64,000 nucleotides of DNA from the NCBI GenBank assembly GCA_030849965.1, contig JAVDKL010000001.1, forward strand, positions 2,834,554 through 2,898,553, in the 5' to 3' direction. Position numbers and translations under genes: made by a program. The notes beneath the pieces are model-generated. The model was given only the letters and a program-made list of their open reading frames with translations, had not been told where the DNA came from and did no database searches. This stretch comes from Schauerella fraxinea (GTDB taxonomy: Bacteria > Pseudomonadota > Gammaproteobacteria > Burkholderiales > Burkholderiaceae_B). Every line of letters begins with the position of its first letter. Positions within the stretch are counted from its first letter, which is position 1. Of the stretch, positions 16,815 to 26,771 are shown one piece after another.

Positions 16815-17443
16815 CGCGCATCTTGATCGTAAACAGCGGCCCGTACGGGACCCACAGTCATGGCTATCGTTTGGCCAAGCAAATGATCGCCCACGCCGGA
16901 TGGGATCGCGTCGAGATCACGGAACGCGATCTGGTGCGCACGCCCATTGCGCCGATCGGCCCCGACTACGCCCGTGCAATCACCTCGAATCAACCGCACG
17001 ATGCCGCCGCGTTTGCCGAGTCGGAAACATTGATCGCCGAACTGGAACAGCACGACGTGCTCTTCATCGTTCCGCCCATGCATAACTTCACCGTGCCGGC
17101 CGCGTTGAAGCTTTGGATCGATCATGTGATCCGAATCAACCGCAGCTTTACAGCGACGCCGCAAGGCAAAGTGGGATCCTTGAAAGATCGCCCGACATTC
17201 GTGCTGGTGAGCTCTGGCGGCTTTCATGCCGGCGCGCGGGCCAAGCAGGCCGATTTTCTGACGCCTTATCTCACCTATGCGTTGGCCTCGATCGGTATTG
17301 AAGATGTGCAGTTCCTGCCGTTGCAGGGGTTGGTTTTTGGGGAGGAGGCGGTGGCGCTAGCCGTAGACGAAGCAAAACATGCGTTCGATGCCTATCTGCA
17401 AGCGCAACATCAGCGATCGCCGACTGCAGGCTCGCTGGGATAG
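16811..17443 (+). CDS. FMN-dependent NADH-azoreductase-like flavoprotein
   Basis: 210 residues with a flavodoxin-like fold: ILIVNSGPYGTHSHGYRLAKQ binds the FMN phosphate, PPMHNFTVPAALKLWIDHVIR matches the P-M-x-N-F active-site loop of AzoR, and VLVSSGGFH is the isoalloxazine-contact loop. Such enzymes reduce azo compounds and quinones in the cytoplasm using NADH. The typical length is about 200. It is the third gene of the operon driven from the MocR intergenic region. Its last 34 bases overlap the 3' end of the convergent LysR gene. Confidence 0.92.
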   Translation: MTRILIVNSGPYGTHSHGYRLAKQMIAHAGWDRVEITERDLVRTPIAPIGPDYARAITSNQPHDAAAFAESETLIAELEQHDVLFIVPPMHNFTVPAALKLWIDHVIRINRSFTATPQGKVGSLKDRPTFVLVSSGGFHAGARAKQADFLTPYLTYALASIGIEDVQFLPLQGLVFGEEAVALAVDEAKHAFDAYLQAQHQRSPTAGSLG

Positions 17444-18324
17444 CGCAACGCATCCAGCAGCACGCCGAGGGCCGTCGACTTTTGACGGCGGCTGGGATAG
17501 TAAAGGTGGTAGCCCGGAAAAACATGGCACCAGTCTTCCAGCACCTTGCATAGTCGCCCTTCGGCGACGTGCGTGTCCACCATGCTTTCGGGCAAGAACG
17601 CCAGACCGCAGCCTGCGAGCGCCGCACGAAGGATCTGCGAGCTGCTGTTGAACACCCATTGCCCTTCGACGCGGACTTTGACGACGTGGCCGTCTTTTTC
17701 GAAATCCCAGACGAGCAAGCTGCCATGCGTGGGAAGCCGCAAATTGATGCAGCGATGATCCGCAAGTGCCTGGGGGGTGGTCGGCGCCGAACGATCGGCA
17801 AGATAGCCGGGCGCAGCCACAACCGTCATGCGCAAGTCAGGGCCGATGCGCATCGCAATCATGTCCTTGGCCACCTGGTCGCCCAATCGCACGCCCACGT
17901 CGTAACGTTGCGCCACGATGTCCGATAGGCCATAGTCGACCGTGATCTCCACGTTCAGATCCGGATACTTGGGCAGCACTTCGATGAGCTTGGGCCAGAG
18001 CACCGTATCGATGGCGTTCTCGGCGCTGGTAATGCGGATCGTACCGGCCGGCTTATCGCGAAACTCGGTGACCGCAGCGAGCTCAGCGTCGATCTCCTCA
18101 AACCTCGGGCCGATGGTCAGCAACAGGCGAGCGCCGGCCTCCGTGGGCGAAACGCTGCGCGTGGTTCTTGTCAGCAAGCGAATACCCAGCCGCGCCTCCA
18201 GCCCGCGCACGGTGTGACTTAACGCAGATTGCGAAACGCCGAGTTGCGCGGCCGCGCGCGTAAAACTGCCCTCTCGCGCCACCGTCACAAAGGCAAGCAG
18301 ATCGTTGTAGTTCTCTCGCGCCAT
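17410..18324 (-). CDS. LysR-family transcriptional regulator
   Basis: 304 residues. An N-terminal LysR winged helix-turn-helix (DLLAFVTVAREGSFTRAAAQLGVSQSALSHTVRGLE) is followed by a PBP2-type effector domain (GTIRITSAENA, YDVGVRLG, DMIAMRIGPDLRMTVVAAPGYL). It belongs to the group commonly found beside cupin and aldo/keto reductase genes. It is divergent from the cupin gene, and a 19-bp element is shared by the cupin and aldo/keto reductase upstream regions, so both are probable targets. The 3' end overlaps the azoreductase gene by 34 bases. Confidence 0.93.
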   Translation of the reverse strand: MARENYNDLLAFVTVAREGSFTRAAAQLGVSQSALSHTVRGLEARLGIRLLTRTTRSVSPTEAGARLLLTIGPRFEEIDAELAAVTEFRDKPAGTIRITSAENAIDTVLWPKLIEVLPKYPDLNVEITVDYGLSDIVAQRYDVGVRLGDQVAKDMIAMRIGPDLRMTVVAAPGYLADRSAPTTPQALADHRCINLRLPTHGSLLVWDFEKDGHVVKVRVEGQWVFNSSSQILRAALAGCGLAFLPESMVDTHVAEGRLCKVLEDWCHVFPGYHLYYPSRRQKSTALGVLLDALRYPSEPAVGDR

Positions 18325-18418
18325 TTATCAATTTGCCCCAGGGTGGCATGCGACTGCTGCCGATTAATCAAACACATTACACCGCCATTCGACGCGCAGA
18401 CTGTTGCCGGGTTCCCAA

Positions 18419-18437
18419 TCATGAACTGACCTCATAA
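18419..18437. promoter_or_regulatory. Shared regulatory element, copy 1 (cupin promoter)
   Basis: TCATGAACTGACCTCATAA lies between the divergent LysR and cupin genes. It matches 15 of 19 positions with TCATGAGCACAGCTCATAA at 19280-19298 in front of the aldo/keto reductase. Sequence after it (TTGAACGGCTAATC) also resembles that after copy 2 (TTAACGGTCTAGTC), suggesting a common promoter architecture. The dyad (TCATGA..CTCATAA) suits a LysR dimer. Confidence 0.7.
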
Positions 18438-18529
18438 GACCATGCACGCTTGAACGGCTAATCAGCGCGGCGGCGACCTGCTAGATTCGAGAGGCTTAAA
18501 TCCATGCGTCGCAAATGCGGAGGAACACT

Positions 18530-19021
18530 ATGATGAAGCGGTTTACCCTGATCGCTGCATTGCTCTCGCTCATTGGATCAGGCGCATGCGCCCAAACTGC
18601 CAAGGAAGTCTCGATGATCAAAATCACATCAGCAGGAACCCATCCCTCAGCCAAAGGTCCGGCCGATTACTTTACGGGCACGGTTCGCATCGACGCGCCT
18701 TTTCAAGGCGAAGCACCCGCCCGCATCGGGGGCGCCACCGTCACGTTCGAGCCGGGTGCACGCACGGCCTGGCACACCCATCCACTGGGTCAAACGTTGA
18801 TCGTCACCTCCGGCGTCGGCTTGGTTCAAGAGCTGGGCAAGCCCGTGCAAACCATCAAACCCGGCGACATCGTCTGGATCGCACCTGCGGTCAAGCACTG
18901 GCATGGCGCAAGCGCCAATACGGCCATGACGCATATTGCCGTTGCCGAAGCCGTGGACGGGAAAGCGGTCGAATGGCTGGAAAAAGTGACCGATGAACAG
19001 TACGGCCAGCAACCGCAATGA
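18530..19021 (+). CDS. Exported cupin-domain protein
   Basis: 163 residues with a signal peptide ([21 protein letters not shown]) and a single cupin domain. The first cupin motif gives [20 protein letters not shown] and the second [17 protein letters not shown], with metal-ligand histidines in WHTHP and KHWHG. GGAGG at 18519-18523 supports the ATG at 18530. Periplasmic cupins of this type are often linked to LysR-controlled aldo/keto reductase genes; the substrate is unknown. The next small gene starts within its stop codon (ATGA). Confidence 0.92.
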   Translation: MMKRFTLIAALLSLIGSGACAQTAKEVSMIKITSAGTHPSAKGPADYFTGTVRIDAPFQGEAPARIGGATVTFEPGARTAWHTHPLGQTLIVTSGVGLVQELGKPVQTIKPGDIVWIAPAVKHWHGASANTAMTHIAVAEAVDGKAVEWLEKVTDEQYGQQPQ

Positions 19022-19248
19022 TGAGTGAAATGCGCACACATGATTTGCGCCAAATGGCCGAATCGTCGGCTGCGATTGGCTGGAGCGACGTCACCGCATT
19101 GACCGGGTTAAGCCGGCACTGCATTCAAGATCTGATGCGGGGAAACCGTTTTCCCAGCCCGATCGACAACGATGCGTTGGCGCAAGGTTGGCTTGCGGGC
19201 GATGTGCATCGATGGATGCGCGGAGAATTGCCTGATCGACATGCGTGA
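19018..19248 (+). CDS. Small AlpA-like helix-turn-helix protein
   Basis: 76 residues resembling AlpA/MerR-like DNA-binding proteins: [25 protein letters not shown] matches the V..LTGLSR.TIY.LM..G.FP.P pattern, and [11 protein letters not shown] matches the W...DV..W. segment. The start overlaps the cupin stop (ATGA), so expression is coupled to it. AlpA proteins usually come from prophages or integrative elements as excision or integrase regulators, but no mobile element is visible here. It may have been recruited as an accessory regulator, or as a small excisionase-like relic. Confidence 0.75.
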   Translation: MMSEMRTHDLRQMAESSAAIGWSDVTALTGLSRHCIQDLMRGNRFPSPIDNDALAQGWLAGDVHRWMRGELPDRHA

Positions 19249-19279
19249 CATCATCGGACAGCCTTCCCGCGCCGACATT

Positions 19280-19298
19280 TCATGAGCACAGCTCATAA
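19280..19298. promoter_or_regulatory. Shared regulatory element, copy 2 (aldo/keto reductase promoter)
   Basis: TCATGAGCACAGCTCATAA contains a perfect inverted repeat ATGAGC-ACA-GCTCAT and matches copy 1 at 18419-18437 at 15 of 19 positions. It lies 90 bases upstream of the aldo/keto reductase start, an expected distance for a LysR activator site. Confidence 0.72.
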
Positions 19299-19375
19299 AC
19301 CTTTGCCGACTTAACGGTCTAGTCCCCCGCGCCCACGCTGCGTAAAGTGAAGTCGTTCCAGCTTTGACGTCTTAA

Positions 19376-20380
<1,005 letters not shown>

Positions 20381-20616
20381 GTGTGCACTGTCGCTCGTCA
20401 GCTGTGCACTGTCGTGCCACGGCTGGTGGAGCAACTGACTCATTTCGTTGCTTACAGATTCATGAAAATGGCTAATGGCCGTATGCGCAATTGCCCTACT
20501 AATCACGTCGCCCCTGCGCACGTACCATCTTTAAAAGCATGGTCGACGTACCAGTGCGCCATGGCAGTCGCCCGGCAATAGTCGCGGCGTCGTTCAAGAC
20601 ACAAGGGAATAGCCAG
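20381..20616. other. Noncoding gap with a 21-bp-period repeat after the aldo/keto reductase
   Basis: TGTGCACTGTCG occurs at 20382-20393 and again at 20403-20414, a 21-bp period starting two bases after the reductase stop. The rest of the gap before paoA holds no convincing gene, hairpin terminator or operator. A 66-codon GTG frame here has no family resemblance. Confidence 0.7.
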
Positions 20617-21267
20617 ATGGAAGACGCCACCCCATTCAAGATATCGCGGCGAGACTTGTTCAAGGTTGGCGCGGCTTCCGTGACGACCATGGCAGTGCCC
20701 ACCCTCGCGGGGGCACAAGGCACGCCCGGCACCGCCGGTCAGGCGGGATCGCGTCTGACTTCGAAGACGACGCTCAACGTCAATGGGCAAGTGCACGAAC
20801 TCGATCTGGATCTGCGCACCAGCCTGCTCGATGCACTGCGCGATCACTTGAACCTCACGGGTACCAAGAAAGGCTGCGATCACGGGCAATGCGGCGCCTG
20901 TACGGTGATGGTAAACGGCCGTCGTATCAATTCTTGCCTGACCCTTGCCGTGATGCAACAGGGTGCAGCGATCACCACCATCGAAGGGCTGGGCACGCCG
21001 GACAGATTGCATCCCATGCAGGCCGCATTCATCAAGCATGACGGCTATCAATGCGGTTACTGCACGCCAGGGCAGATTTGCTCGGCCGTCGCGGTATTGG
21101 GAGAGATCAAGGATGGCGTGCCCAGCCATGTCAGCGCCGACCTCATGGCGCAACCCCTGCTCTCGGCTGAAGAGATTCGCGAACGCATGAGCGGCAACCT
21201 GTGTCGTTGCGCCGCCTATCCCAACATCATCGACGCCATCACGGAAGTCGCCGGGAGCAACGCATGA
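20617..21267 (+). CDS. paoA: Periplasmic aldehyde oxidoreductase, [2Fe-2S] subunit
   Basis: 216-residue iron-sulfur subunit of a xanthine-dehydrogenase-family enzyme. The Tat signal has SRRDLFK at residues 10-16, then a hydrophobic stretch ending near LAGAQ. Plant-type [2Fe-2S] ligands are C87, C92, C95 and C107 ([20 protein letters not shown]). The second cluster is in C146GYC149 and GNLCRC. It passes electrons from the molybdenum site to FAD in the periplasm. The ATG at 20617 gives the Tat signal; the longer frame to 20539 does not. The next gene starts within its stop (ATGA). Confidence 0.95.
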   Translation: MEDATPFKISRRDLFKVGAASVTTMAVPTLAGAQGTPGTAGQAGSRLTSKTTLNVNGQVHELDLDLRTSLLDALRDHLNLTGTKKGCDHGQCGACTVMVNGRRINSCLTLAVMQQGAAITTIEGLGTPDRLHPMQAAFIKHDGYQCGYCTPGQICSAVAVLGEIKDGVPSHVSADLMAQPLLSAEEIRERMSGNLCRCAAYPNIIDAITEVAGSNA

Positions 21268-22214
21268 AGGCCTTTACCTATGAACGCGCGCGCTCGCCCG
21301 CCGAAGCTGCCGCAAGCGCTGCGCGTATTCCCGATGCCAAGTTCATCGCTGGCGGCACCAACCTTCTCGACCTGATGAAGTTGCAGATCGAGAAGCCGGC
21401 GCATTTGATCGACGTCAACGGGTTGGGGCTTGACGCGATCGATGCCACCCCAGAGGGCGGCGTACGGATCGGCGCCCTGGTACGTAACACCGACCTGGCG
21501 GCGGACACCCGCATCAAGCGCGATTACGGCGTACTGTCGCGCGCACTGCTTGCCGGTGCCTCCGGCCAATTGCGCAATGTGGCCACCACCTCGGGCAACC
21601 TCCTGCAGCGCACGCGCTGCCCCTATTTCTACGACACCAATCAGCCCTGTAATAAACGCGTGCCGGGCAGTGGCTGTGCGGCGGTGGGCGGCTTCAGCCG
21701 ACAGCATGCCGTGGTGGGTGCAAGCGACGCCTGCATCGCTACGCATCCCAGCGATATGGCCGTGGCCATGCGCACATTGGATGCGCAGGTCGAGACCGTG
21801 CGTCCCGATGGCACCACGCGTGTCATCCCGATTGCCGACTTTCATCGCCTGCCGGGCGATACGCCGCACATTGAAACGGTGCTTGAACGCGGGGAACTGA
21901 TCACGGCGGTGACCTTGCCGCAACCGGTCGGTGGCAAGCACATCTACCGCAAAGTACGCGACCGCGCGTCGTATGCCTTTGCCTTGGTTTCGGTTGCCGC
22001 CATCGTGCAGGCCGATGGTACCGGCAGCGTTGCCTTCGGTGGCGTGGCGCACAAGCCCTGGCGCAGCGACGCGGCCGATCGTGAATTGCCGCGCGGCGCG
22101 AAAGCCGTGAGCGACACCCTCTTCGCCGATGCGCGCGCCACACACGAAAACGAATTCAAGCTGCTGCTGGCCAAGCGAACGCTGAGTGCCGTACTGCTGG
22201 ATGCGAGGAACTAA
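21264..22214 (+). CDS. paoB: Periplasmic aldehyde oxidoreductase, FAD and [4Fe-4S] subunit
   Basis: 316-residue FAD subunit of the CO-dehydrogenase flavoprotein family. The FAD pyrophosphate loop is [13 protein letters not shown], with a second FAD-contact segment [14 protein letters not shown]. The extra cysteines in [15 protein letters not shown] and GSGCAA match the [4Fe-4S] insertion that distinguishes PaoB from ordinary xanthine dehydrogenase FAD subunits. It has no signal peptide of its own, as in E. coli, so it is presumably exported with PaoA by the Tat system. The four-base overlap with paoA and three-base gap to paoC indicate one operon. Confidence 0.95.
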   Translation: MKAFTYERARSPAEAAASAARIPDAKFIAGGTNLLDLMKLQIEKPAHLIDVNGLGLDAIDATPEGGVRIGALVRNTDLAADTRIKRDYGVLSRALLAGASGQLRNVATTSGNLLQRTRCPYFYDTNQPCNKRVPGSGCAAVGGFSRQHAVVGASDACIATHPSDMAVAMRTLDAQVETVRPDGTTRVIPIADFHRLPGDTPHIETVLERGELITAVTLPQPVGGKHIYRKVRDRASYAFALVSVAAIVQADGTGSVAFGGVAHKPWRSDAADRELPRGAKAVSDTLFADARATHENEFKLLLAKRTLSAVLLDARN

Positions 22215-22217
22215 CAC

Positions 22218-24428
22218 ATGAAATTCGATCGTCCAGCAACTGAAAACCCCATCGATCAGATGAAGGTCGTGGGCCAGCCCGTGGATCGGATCGATGGACC
22301 GCTCAAGACCACCGGCACGGCCCCATACGCCTACGAACATCATGAAGCGGTGGCCGATCCCGCTTACGGTTATGTCGTGGGCTCGGCGATCGCGAAGGGC
22401 CGCATCCGATCGATCGACGTGACCGAAGCTGAGCGCGCCCCTGGCGTGATCGCCGTCGTCACCTATCAAAATGCCGGCAGGCTGGGCAAGGGCAAGTTCA
22501 ATACCGCCAACCTGCTTGCAGGCCCTGATATCCAGCATTACCACCAGGCCACTGCAGTCGTCGTTGCCGACACCTTCGAAGCGGCGCGCGCTGCCGCCCA
22601 GCTCATCCGAATCGACTACGAGCGCATTCGCGGCGTTTACGATGTGGCCGCGGTAAAGGATACCGGGGTGATGCCAAAGAGTATCGGCGGCGGCGGGCCG
22701 CCGGATACGGCGGTGGGTGACTTCGCGGGCGCCTTCGCTGCCGCCGAAGTGCAACTGGACGCGATGTACACCACGCCTGACCAGGCCCACGCCATGATGG
22801 AGCCGTTCGCGTCGACGGCAAAATGGGACGGTGCGCATCTGACGCTATGGACGTCGACCCAGATGGTCGACTGGACGGCGACCGACCTGGCGCTCACGCT
22901 CGATATCCCGAAAGAAAACGTGCGCATCATTTCGCCTTACATCGGCGGCGGCTTTGGCGGCAAACTCTTCCTGCGCGCCGACGCATTGCTTGCGGCGCTG
23001 GGCGCACGGGCGGCCAAGCGCCCAGTCAAGCTCGCCCTGACGCGACCGTTCACGTTCAACAATTCCATCCATCGCGCGGCCACCATCCAGCGGATTCGCA
23101 TCGGCACGACCACAGCAGGAAAAATCACGGCCATTGCGCACGAAAGCTGGTCTGGCGACCTGGCCGACGGCAAGCCCGAATCCGGCGTGGCGCAAACACG
23201 TCTGCTTTACGCTGGCGCAAATCGAATGACGGCCACGCGGCTTGCCGTGGTCGATCTGCCTGAGGCCAATGCCATGCGGGCACCCGGCGAAACCCCGGGA
23301 TCGATGGCCATCGAGATCGCGATGGACGAAATGGCTGAAGCGCTCAAGCTGGATCCGATTGCGTTTCGGGTGATGAACGAGACTGACGTCGATCCCGAGA
23401 ATCCGGCTCGTCCTTTTTCACAACGTCAGCTCGCTGAGTGCTATCGCGTAGGCGCCGAACGCTTCGGTTGGGACAATCGCAGTGCCACGCCCGGCCAGTT
23501 GCGTGACGGCCGCTGGCTCGTCGGCACCGGCGTGGCGGCAGCGCTGAGAAAGAATGCGCTGATGAAATCGGGCGCGCGAGTGCGGCTGGACCAGTCGGGC
23601 AAAATTACTGTCGAGACCGACATGACCGATATCGGCACCGGCAGCTACACCATCATCGCGCAAACTGCCGCCGAAATGATGGGCGTGTCATTGGATCGCG
23701 TGATGGTGCGTCTCGGCGACTCGACCTTTCCTGTGTCGGCAGGCTCGGGGGGCCAATGGGGCGCGAACTGTTCGACTGCAGGGGTGTACGCGGCCTGTAC
23801 AAAGTTACGCGACGCGATTTGCACGCGGGTCGGCGTCGATCCCGCAAGCGCCCGGTTTGCGGATGGACAAATCCATTCGGCCGATCGCAGCGTATCGCTC
23901 GCGCAGGCCGCTGCCGATGGCGAGATCGTGGCCGAAGACCTGATCGAATTCGGCGACCTCGCCAAGACGCATCAGCAAGCCACCTTTGCCGCGCACTTCG
24001 TCGAGGTCGGCGTCGACATCGCTACCGGTGAGACGCGCATACGACGCATGCTCGCCGTGTGTGCGGCGGGTCGCATTCTGAATCCGAAGTCGGCCCGCAG
24101 CCAGGTGATCGGCGGCATGACGATGGGCGTGGGAGCCGCTCTGATGGAAGAGTTGGCCGTGGACAAGCGCCTCGGCTTTTTCGTCAATCACGATCTGGCC
24201 GGATATGAAGTGCCGGTACACGCCGACATCCCGCATCAAGAGGTCATTTTCCTTGACGAGACCGATCCGATGTCTTCGCCCATGAAGGCCAAAGGCGTCG
24301 GTGAATTGGGGATTTGCGGGGTTGGCGCGGCGGTGGCGAATGCGGTGTACAACGCCACCGGCATCCGCGTACGCCACTATCCGATCACACTCGACAAGCT
24401 CATCGCCCACTTGCCGGAGATGGCGTAG
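22218..24428 (+). CDS. paoC: Periplasmic aldehyde oxidoreductase, molybdenum cofactor subunit
   Basis: 736-residue molybdopterin-binding catalytic subunit. Features include IGGGFGGKLFLRADALL (cofactor loop), NAMRAPGETPGSMAIE (substrate-pocket Arg), TDIGTGSYTIIAQ, the GSGGQWGANCS region, and the catalytic glutamate E696 in KGVGELG, equivalent to E692 of E. coli PaoC. It oxidises aldehydes, particularly aromatic ones, to acids in the periplasm. In E. coli PaoD (a XdhC-like insertase) is needed for maturation; no paoD is visible here, so maturation must use a gene elsewhere. The final 29 bases overlap the convergent PqiB-like gene. Confidence 0.95.
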   Translation: MKFDRPATENPIDQMKVVGQPVDRIDGPLKTTGTAPYAYEHHEAVADPAYGYVVGSAIAKGRIRSIDVTEAERAPGVIAVVTYQNAGRLGKGKFNTANLLAGPDIQHYHQATAVVVADTFEAARAAAQLIRIDYERIRGVYDVAAVKDTGVMPKSIGGGGPPDTAVGDFAGAFAAAEVQLDAMYTTPDQAHAMMEPFASTAKWDGAHLTLWTSTQMVDWTATDLALTLDIPKENVRIISPYIGGGFGGKLFLRADALLAALGARAAKRPVKLALTRPFTFNNSIHRAATIQRIRIGTTTAGKITAIAHESWSGDLADGKPESGVAQTRLLYAGANRMTATRLAVVDLPEANAMRAPGETPGSMAIEIAMDEMAEALKLDPIAFRVMNETDVDPENPARPFSQRQLAECYRVGAERFGWDNRSATPGQLRDGRWLVGTGVAAALRKNALMKSGARVRLDQSGKITVETDMTDIGTGSYTIIAQTAAEMMGVSLDRVMVRLGDSTFPVSAGSGGQWGANCSTAGVYAACTKLRDAICTRVGVDPASARFADGQIHSADRSVSLAQAAADGEIVAEDLIEFGDLAKTHQQATFAAHFVEVGVDIATGETRIRRMLAVCAAGRILNPKSARSQVIGGMTMGVGAALMEELAVDKRLGFFVNHDLAGYEVPVHADIPHQEVIFLDETDPMSSPMKAKGVGELGICGVGAAVANAVYNATGIRVRHYPITLDKLIAHLPEMA

Positions 24429-25983
24429 CACTGCCCCACAGCAGGGATTCGGGATTGCGTTCGAGCGACTCCATCAGCCAACGCAGCGCGCGGGACGTGC
24501 GCTGCACCTCACCCAGACCGGCCTCGAGCCGACGCATCGCCGGTGCGTCATCGTTGAACGTCCGCGCGATCGCGGCAAGCGCTTCTTTGCCTGACTGCAG
24601 TTCGGCGGTCGACGCGGGCAGCACTTTCGTGTCGAGCTGGTACAGCACTTGTTTGACGCCACCGAGCGTCTTCGCCAGCTGTTCTCCGGCCTCATCCAAT
24701 GGCAGCGCCGCGATCTTGTTCATGATCTTCACGGCCTGGTCCTGCATCTGATCCATGCTGCCGTCATAGGTGGGCAGGATCAGCGGTCGCGCCGTGGCGT
24801 CAAACGCCACGGCCGGCGTGTCGGGCTTGAACTCGAGCGAGATGTACATCGGTCCAAACAGCACATTCGACGGCCGCGCTTGCGCCCGCAAGCCGTGGCG
24901 CACCATCTCTTCAAGGAATCGTTCCATGGCGCGTTGGTCGCCATCGGGCTGCGGCAGTCGCTCGAAAACACGACCCATGCGATGTGGATATACGGTGATG
25001 CCCACGATCGACGAAAAATAGAAACGCGAAGCCTCGAAGTCCATCGCGATGGATGTCACCTTGCCGACGCTCACCCCATTGAAATCGACAGGTGCATCGA
25101 CCGTCAATCCACGCAAGGTTTGATCGAAGCGCAGTTCCAGGTAGTAAGCCGGTCCATCAACGAGGGCCATCGCCGACTCGGCATTCTCGGCCAATGCGAA
25201 CTGCGTCTTGGCCAATGCGAACTGCGTCTTGGCCGGTGCGGCAGCGGCGATCTCGCGGCGCGGCGTATCGAATGCCAGCCCACCGGTCATCAAGGTAGAG
25301 AGCGCTTCGGTATCCACCTTCAATCCCTCGCTTCCCATGGATAACGACACGCCGTTCAAGCGCCAAAAGCGCGTGTCGGCGGTGACGTATCGATCGTTCG
25401 GCGCGTCGATGAATATGCCGATCGCCACATGCCGCCCATCGGCGTCAAGCGTACTGGCCACGACCCGCCCCACGCGCACGCCGCGATGCATGATCGGCGA
25501 GCCGCTGGCAGCCGTACCGGCATACGCGCTTCTGAGCGTATAGAACGTGCCCGCCGCATCGTTGACCACGGCGGGCGGCGACGCCAGTCCCACGCTGCGC
25601 TGGCTTGACGTCGTCGAGTGGCCAAAATCCACGGCGATGTAGGCGCCCGTCATCATCGCTTCCAGCCCCGATACTTCGCCGGGTCCGATATGCGGCTTGA
25701 CCACCCAGAAACGGGTGTCGCTTCGGGCAAGATCGCGAGCATGGCTGCTCGGTGCGATGTCCACGCGCACGTCGGTTCGGCTTTCGCTGAGCGCAATCGC
25801 AGAGACATGACCGATGACCACGCCGCGATACCGAACGGTCGTTTTACCTGCGACCAGACCGGTCGCGTCGTCGAACGTCACCACCACCTTGGCACCGAAC
25901 GAGAAAGCGCTCCAAGCCAGGAACATCGCTGTCGCCAATGCTGCAAGCACCGGCACGAGCCACACAGCCGAAGGTCGGCGCAT
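24400..25983 (-). CDS. pqiB: PqiB-type MCE-domain protein
   Basis: 527 residues with one N-terminal transmembrane helix (AVWLVPVLAALATAMFLAWSAFSF) and three MCE/MlaD domains at roughly residues 38-130, 150-245 and 280-385, the first with VTFDDATGLVAGKTTVRYRGVVIGHV. A C-terminal helical region follows (LGGVKQVLYQLD..). In E. coli, PqiB hexamers form a tube that spans the periplasm and moves lipids between membranes, working with PqiA and the lipoprotein PqiC. Here no PqiA gene is adjacent. The upstream gene encodes a DUF3313 lipoprotein instead of a PqiC-type one. An in-frame 21-bp duplication gives KTQFALA twice between domains. The 3' end overlaps paoC by 29 bases. Confidence 0.9.
   Translation of the reverse strand: MRRPSAVWLVPVLAALATAMFLAWSAFSFGAKVVVTFDDATGLVAGKTTVRYRGVVIGHVSAIALSESRTDVRVDIAPSSHARDLARSDTRFWVVKPHIGPGEVSGLEAMMTGAYIAVDFGHSTTSSQRSVGLASPPAVVNDAAGTFYTLRSAYAGTAASGSPIMHRGVRVGRVVASTLDADGRHVAIGIFIDAPNDRYVTADTRFWRLNGVSLSMGSEGLKVDTEALSTLMTGGLAFDTPRREIAAAAPAKTQFALAKTQFALAENAESAMALVDGPAYYLELRFDQTLRGLTVDAPVDFNGVSVGKVTSIAMDFEASRFYFSSIVGITVYPHRMGRVFERLPQPDGDQRAMERFLEEMVRHGLRAQARPSNVLFGPMYISLEFKPDTPAVAFDATARPLILPTYDGSMDQMQDQAVKIMNKIAALPLDEAGEQLAKTLGGVKQVLYQLDTKVLPASTAELQSGKEALAAIARTFNDDAPAMRRLEAGLGEVQRTSRALRWLMESLERNPESLLWGSATPSPASGR
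25189..25230. repeat. In-frame 21-bp tandem duplication inside pqiB
   Basis: GGCCAATGCGAACTGCGTCTT occurs at 25189-25209 and again at 25210-25230 without mismatch (each copy 21 bases). On the coding strand it duplicates KTQFALA in the linker between the second and third MCE domains, so reading frame is kept. Confidence 0.97.
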
Positions 25984-25995
25984 CGGCGCCGCCTG

Positions 25996-26652
25996 CTATT
26001 TGAGCTGCGCCAGCAGATCGTCGGCGCCACGTTCGATGCCGGTTTTGGCGGCACCTAGCGAACCGAAGGTCGCCCCCACATTCATCGCGTTCGGATACTG
26101 GCGCGTCACGTACGCCTTGAGCAGTTCCTGCGTGACGGCATCGTAGATTTCGATCGAATAGCTCACTGAGCCCATGAACATGCCTTCCTTGCCGCGCGCG
26201 GACTGAACGATGTTGTACGGCATGCCGACGAGATCGAAACGCGTGAAGGTGGACACGACGGCCGTGTTCGTCTCCGCCCCGGTCAAGGTGAGTTTGATTC
26301 GCAGCGTCTTCGGCGCTGCGCGATCGACGATGCTGAAGCGTCCAGCCAATGTATTGCTGAAGGTTTTGCGCATGTAGTCGGCAAGCGCCTTTTTGTCGGC
26401 TGTGGGCAGATCGCCGAACTGGTGATCTGCGCCGCCATAAATAGCGACGGGTTCAACAATCGCTGCTGTATAGGCGCGCCAATCAATTTGCGGACTGAAG
26501 ATGTAAGGCATTCGGGTCGCGTCATCGGGATTGGGCTGGAGCCTCGAAGACGAGCCGAGATCGGCATAAGACGCCGGTGGCGTACTCGCGCACCCGGTCA
26601 GTGCCAACAGCGTGCAGGTCGTCGTGACGAGAAGGAAAGTGCGTATGTTCAT
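25996..26652 (-). CDS. DUF3313-like outer-membrane lipoprotein
   Basis: 218-residue lipoprotein. Signal peptide FLLVTTTCTLLALTGC with a lipobox LTGC. The body has FSPQIDWRAYTAAIVEPVAIYGG and a C-terminal GADDLLAQL, a pattern I associate with DUF3313. The start ATG at 26652 follows GGGGACTTCG; the longer frame would begin inside the TetR-type palindrome. Thirteen bases separate it from pqiB, so the two are cotranscribed. It may replace PqiC as the outer-membrane partner of the MCE tube, which is inference. Control by the divergent TetR through the palindrome at 26680-26707 is likely. Confidence 0.78.
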   Translation of the reverse strand: MNIRTFLLVTTTCTLLALTGCASTPPASYADLGSSSRLQPNPDDATRMPYIFSPQIDWRAYTAAIVEPVAIYGGADHQFGDLPTADKKALADYMRKTFSNTLAGRFSIVDRAAPKTLRIKLTLTGAETNTAVVSTFTRFDLVGMPYNIVQSARGKEGMFMGSVSYSIEIYDAVTQELLKAYVTRQYPNAMNVGATFGSLGAAKTGIERGADDLLAQLK

Positions 26653-26679
26653 CGAAGTCCCCGAACAAAGTTGATCTGC

Positions 26680-26707
26680 TATAACGGTACCGTACGGTAC
26701 GGTTATA
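26680..26707. promoter_or_regulatory. 28-bp palindromic TetR operator
   Basis: A 28-base dyad beginning TATAACGGTACC and ending GGTACGGTTATA, with a perfect 14-bp core GTACCGTACGGTAC; one mismatched pair in each arm. It lies between the divergent DUF3313 and TetR genes, 27 bases from the DUF3313 start, where a bound TetR dimer would block both promoters. Confidence 0.85.
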
Positions 26708-26771
26708 TTACGTACAGTGCTTGACGGGTGCAAGTAAAATGAACCAGGTTGTTCACTTATGGAGAGATGGG

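Noticed and set aside
18530-19248. Prophage or integrative element around the AlpA-like gene
   Set aside because: No integrase, structural phage genes, attachment-site duplication or base-composition break could be seen nearby.
20381-20581. 66-codon GTG-start frame after the aldo/keto reductase
   Set aside because: It covers a repeat-bearing gap, has no ribosome site, and its translation is unlike any known small protein.
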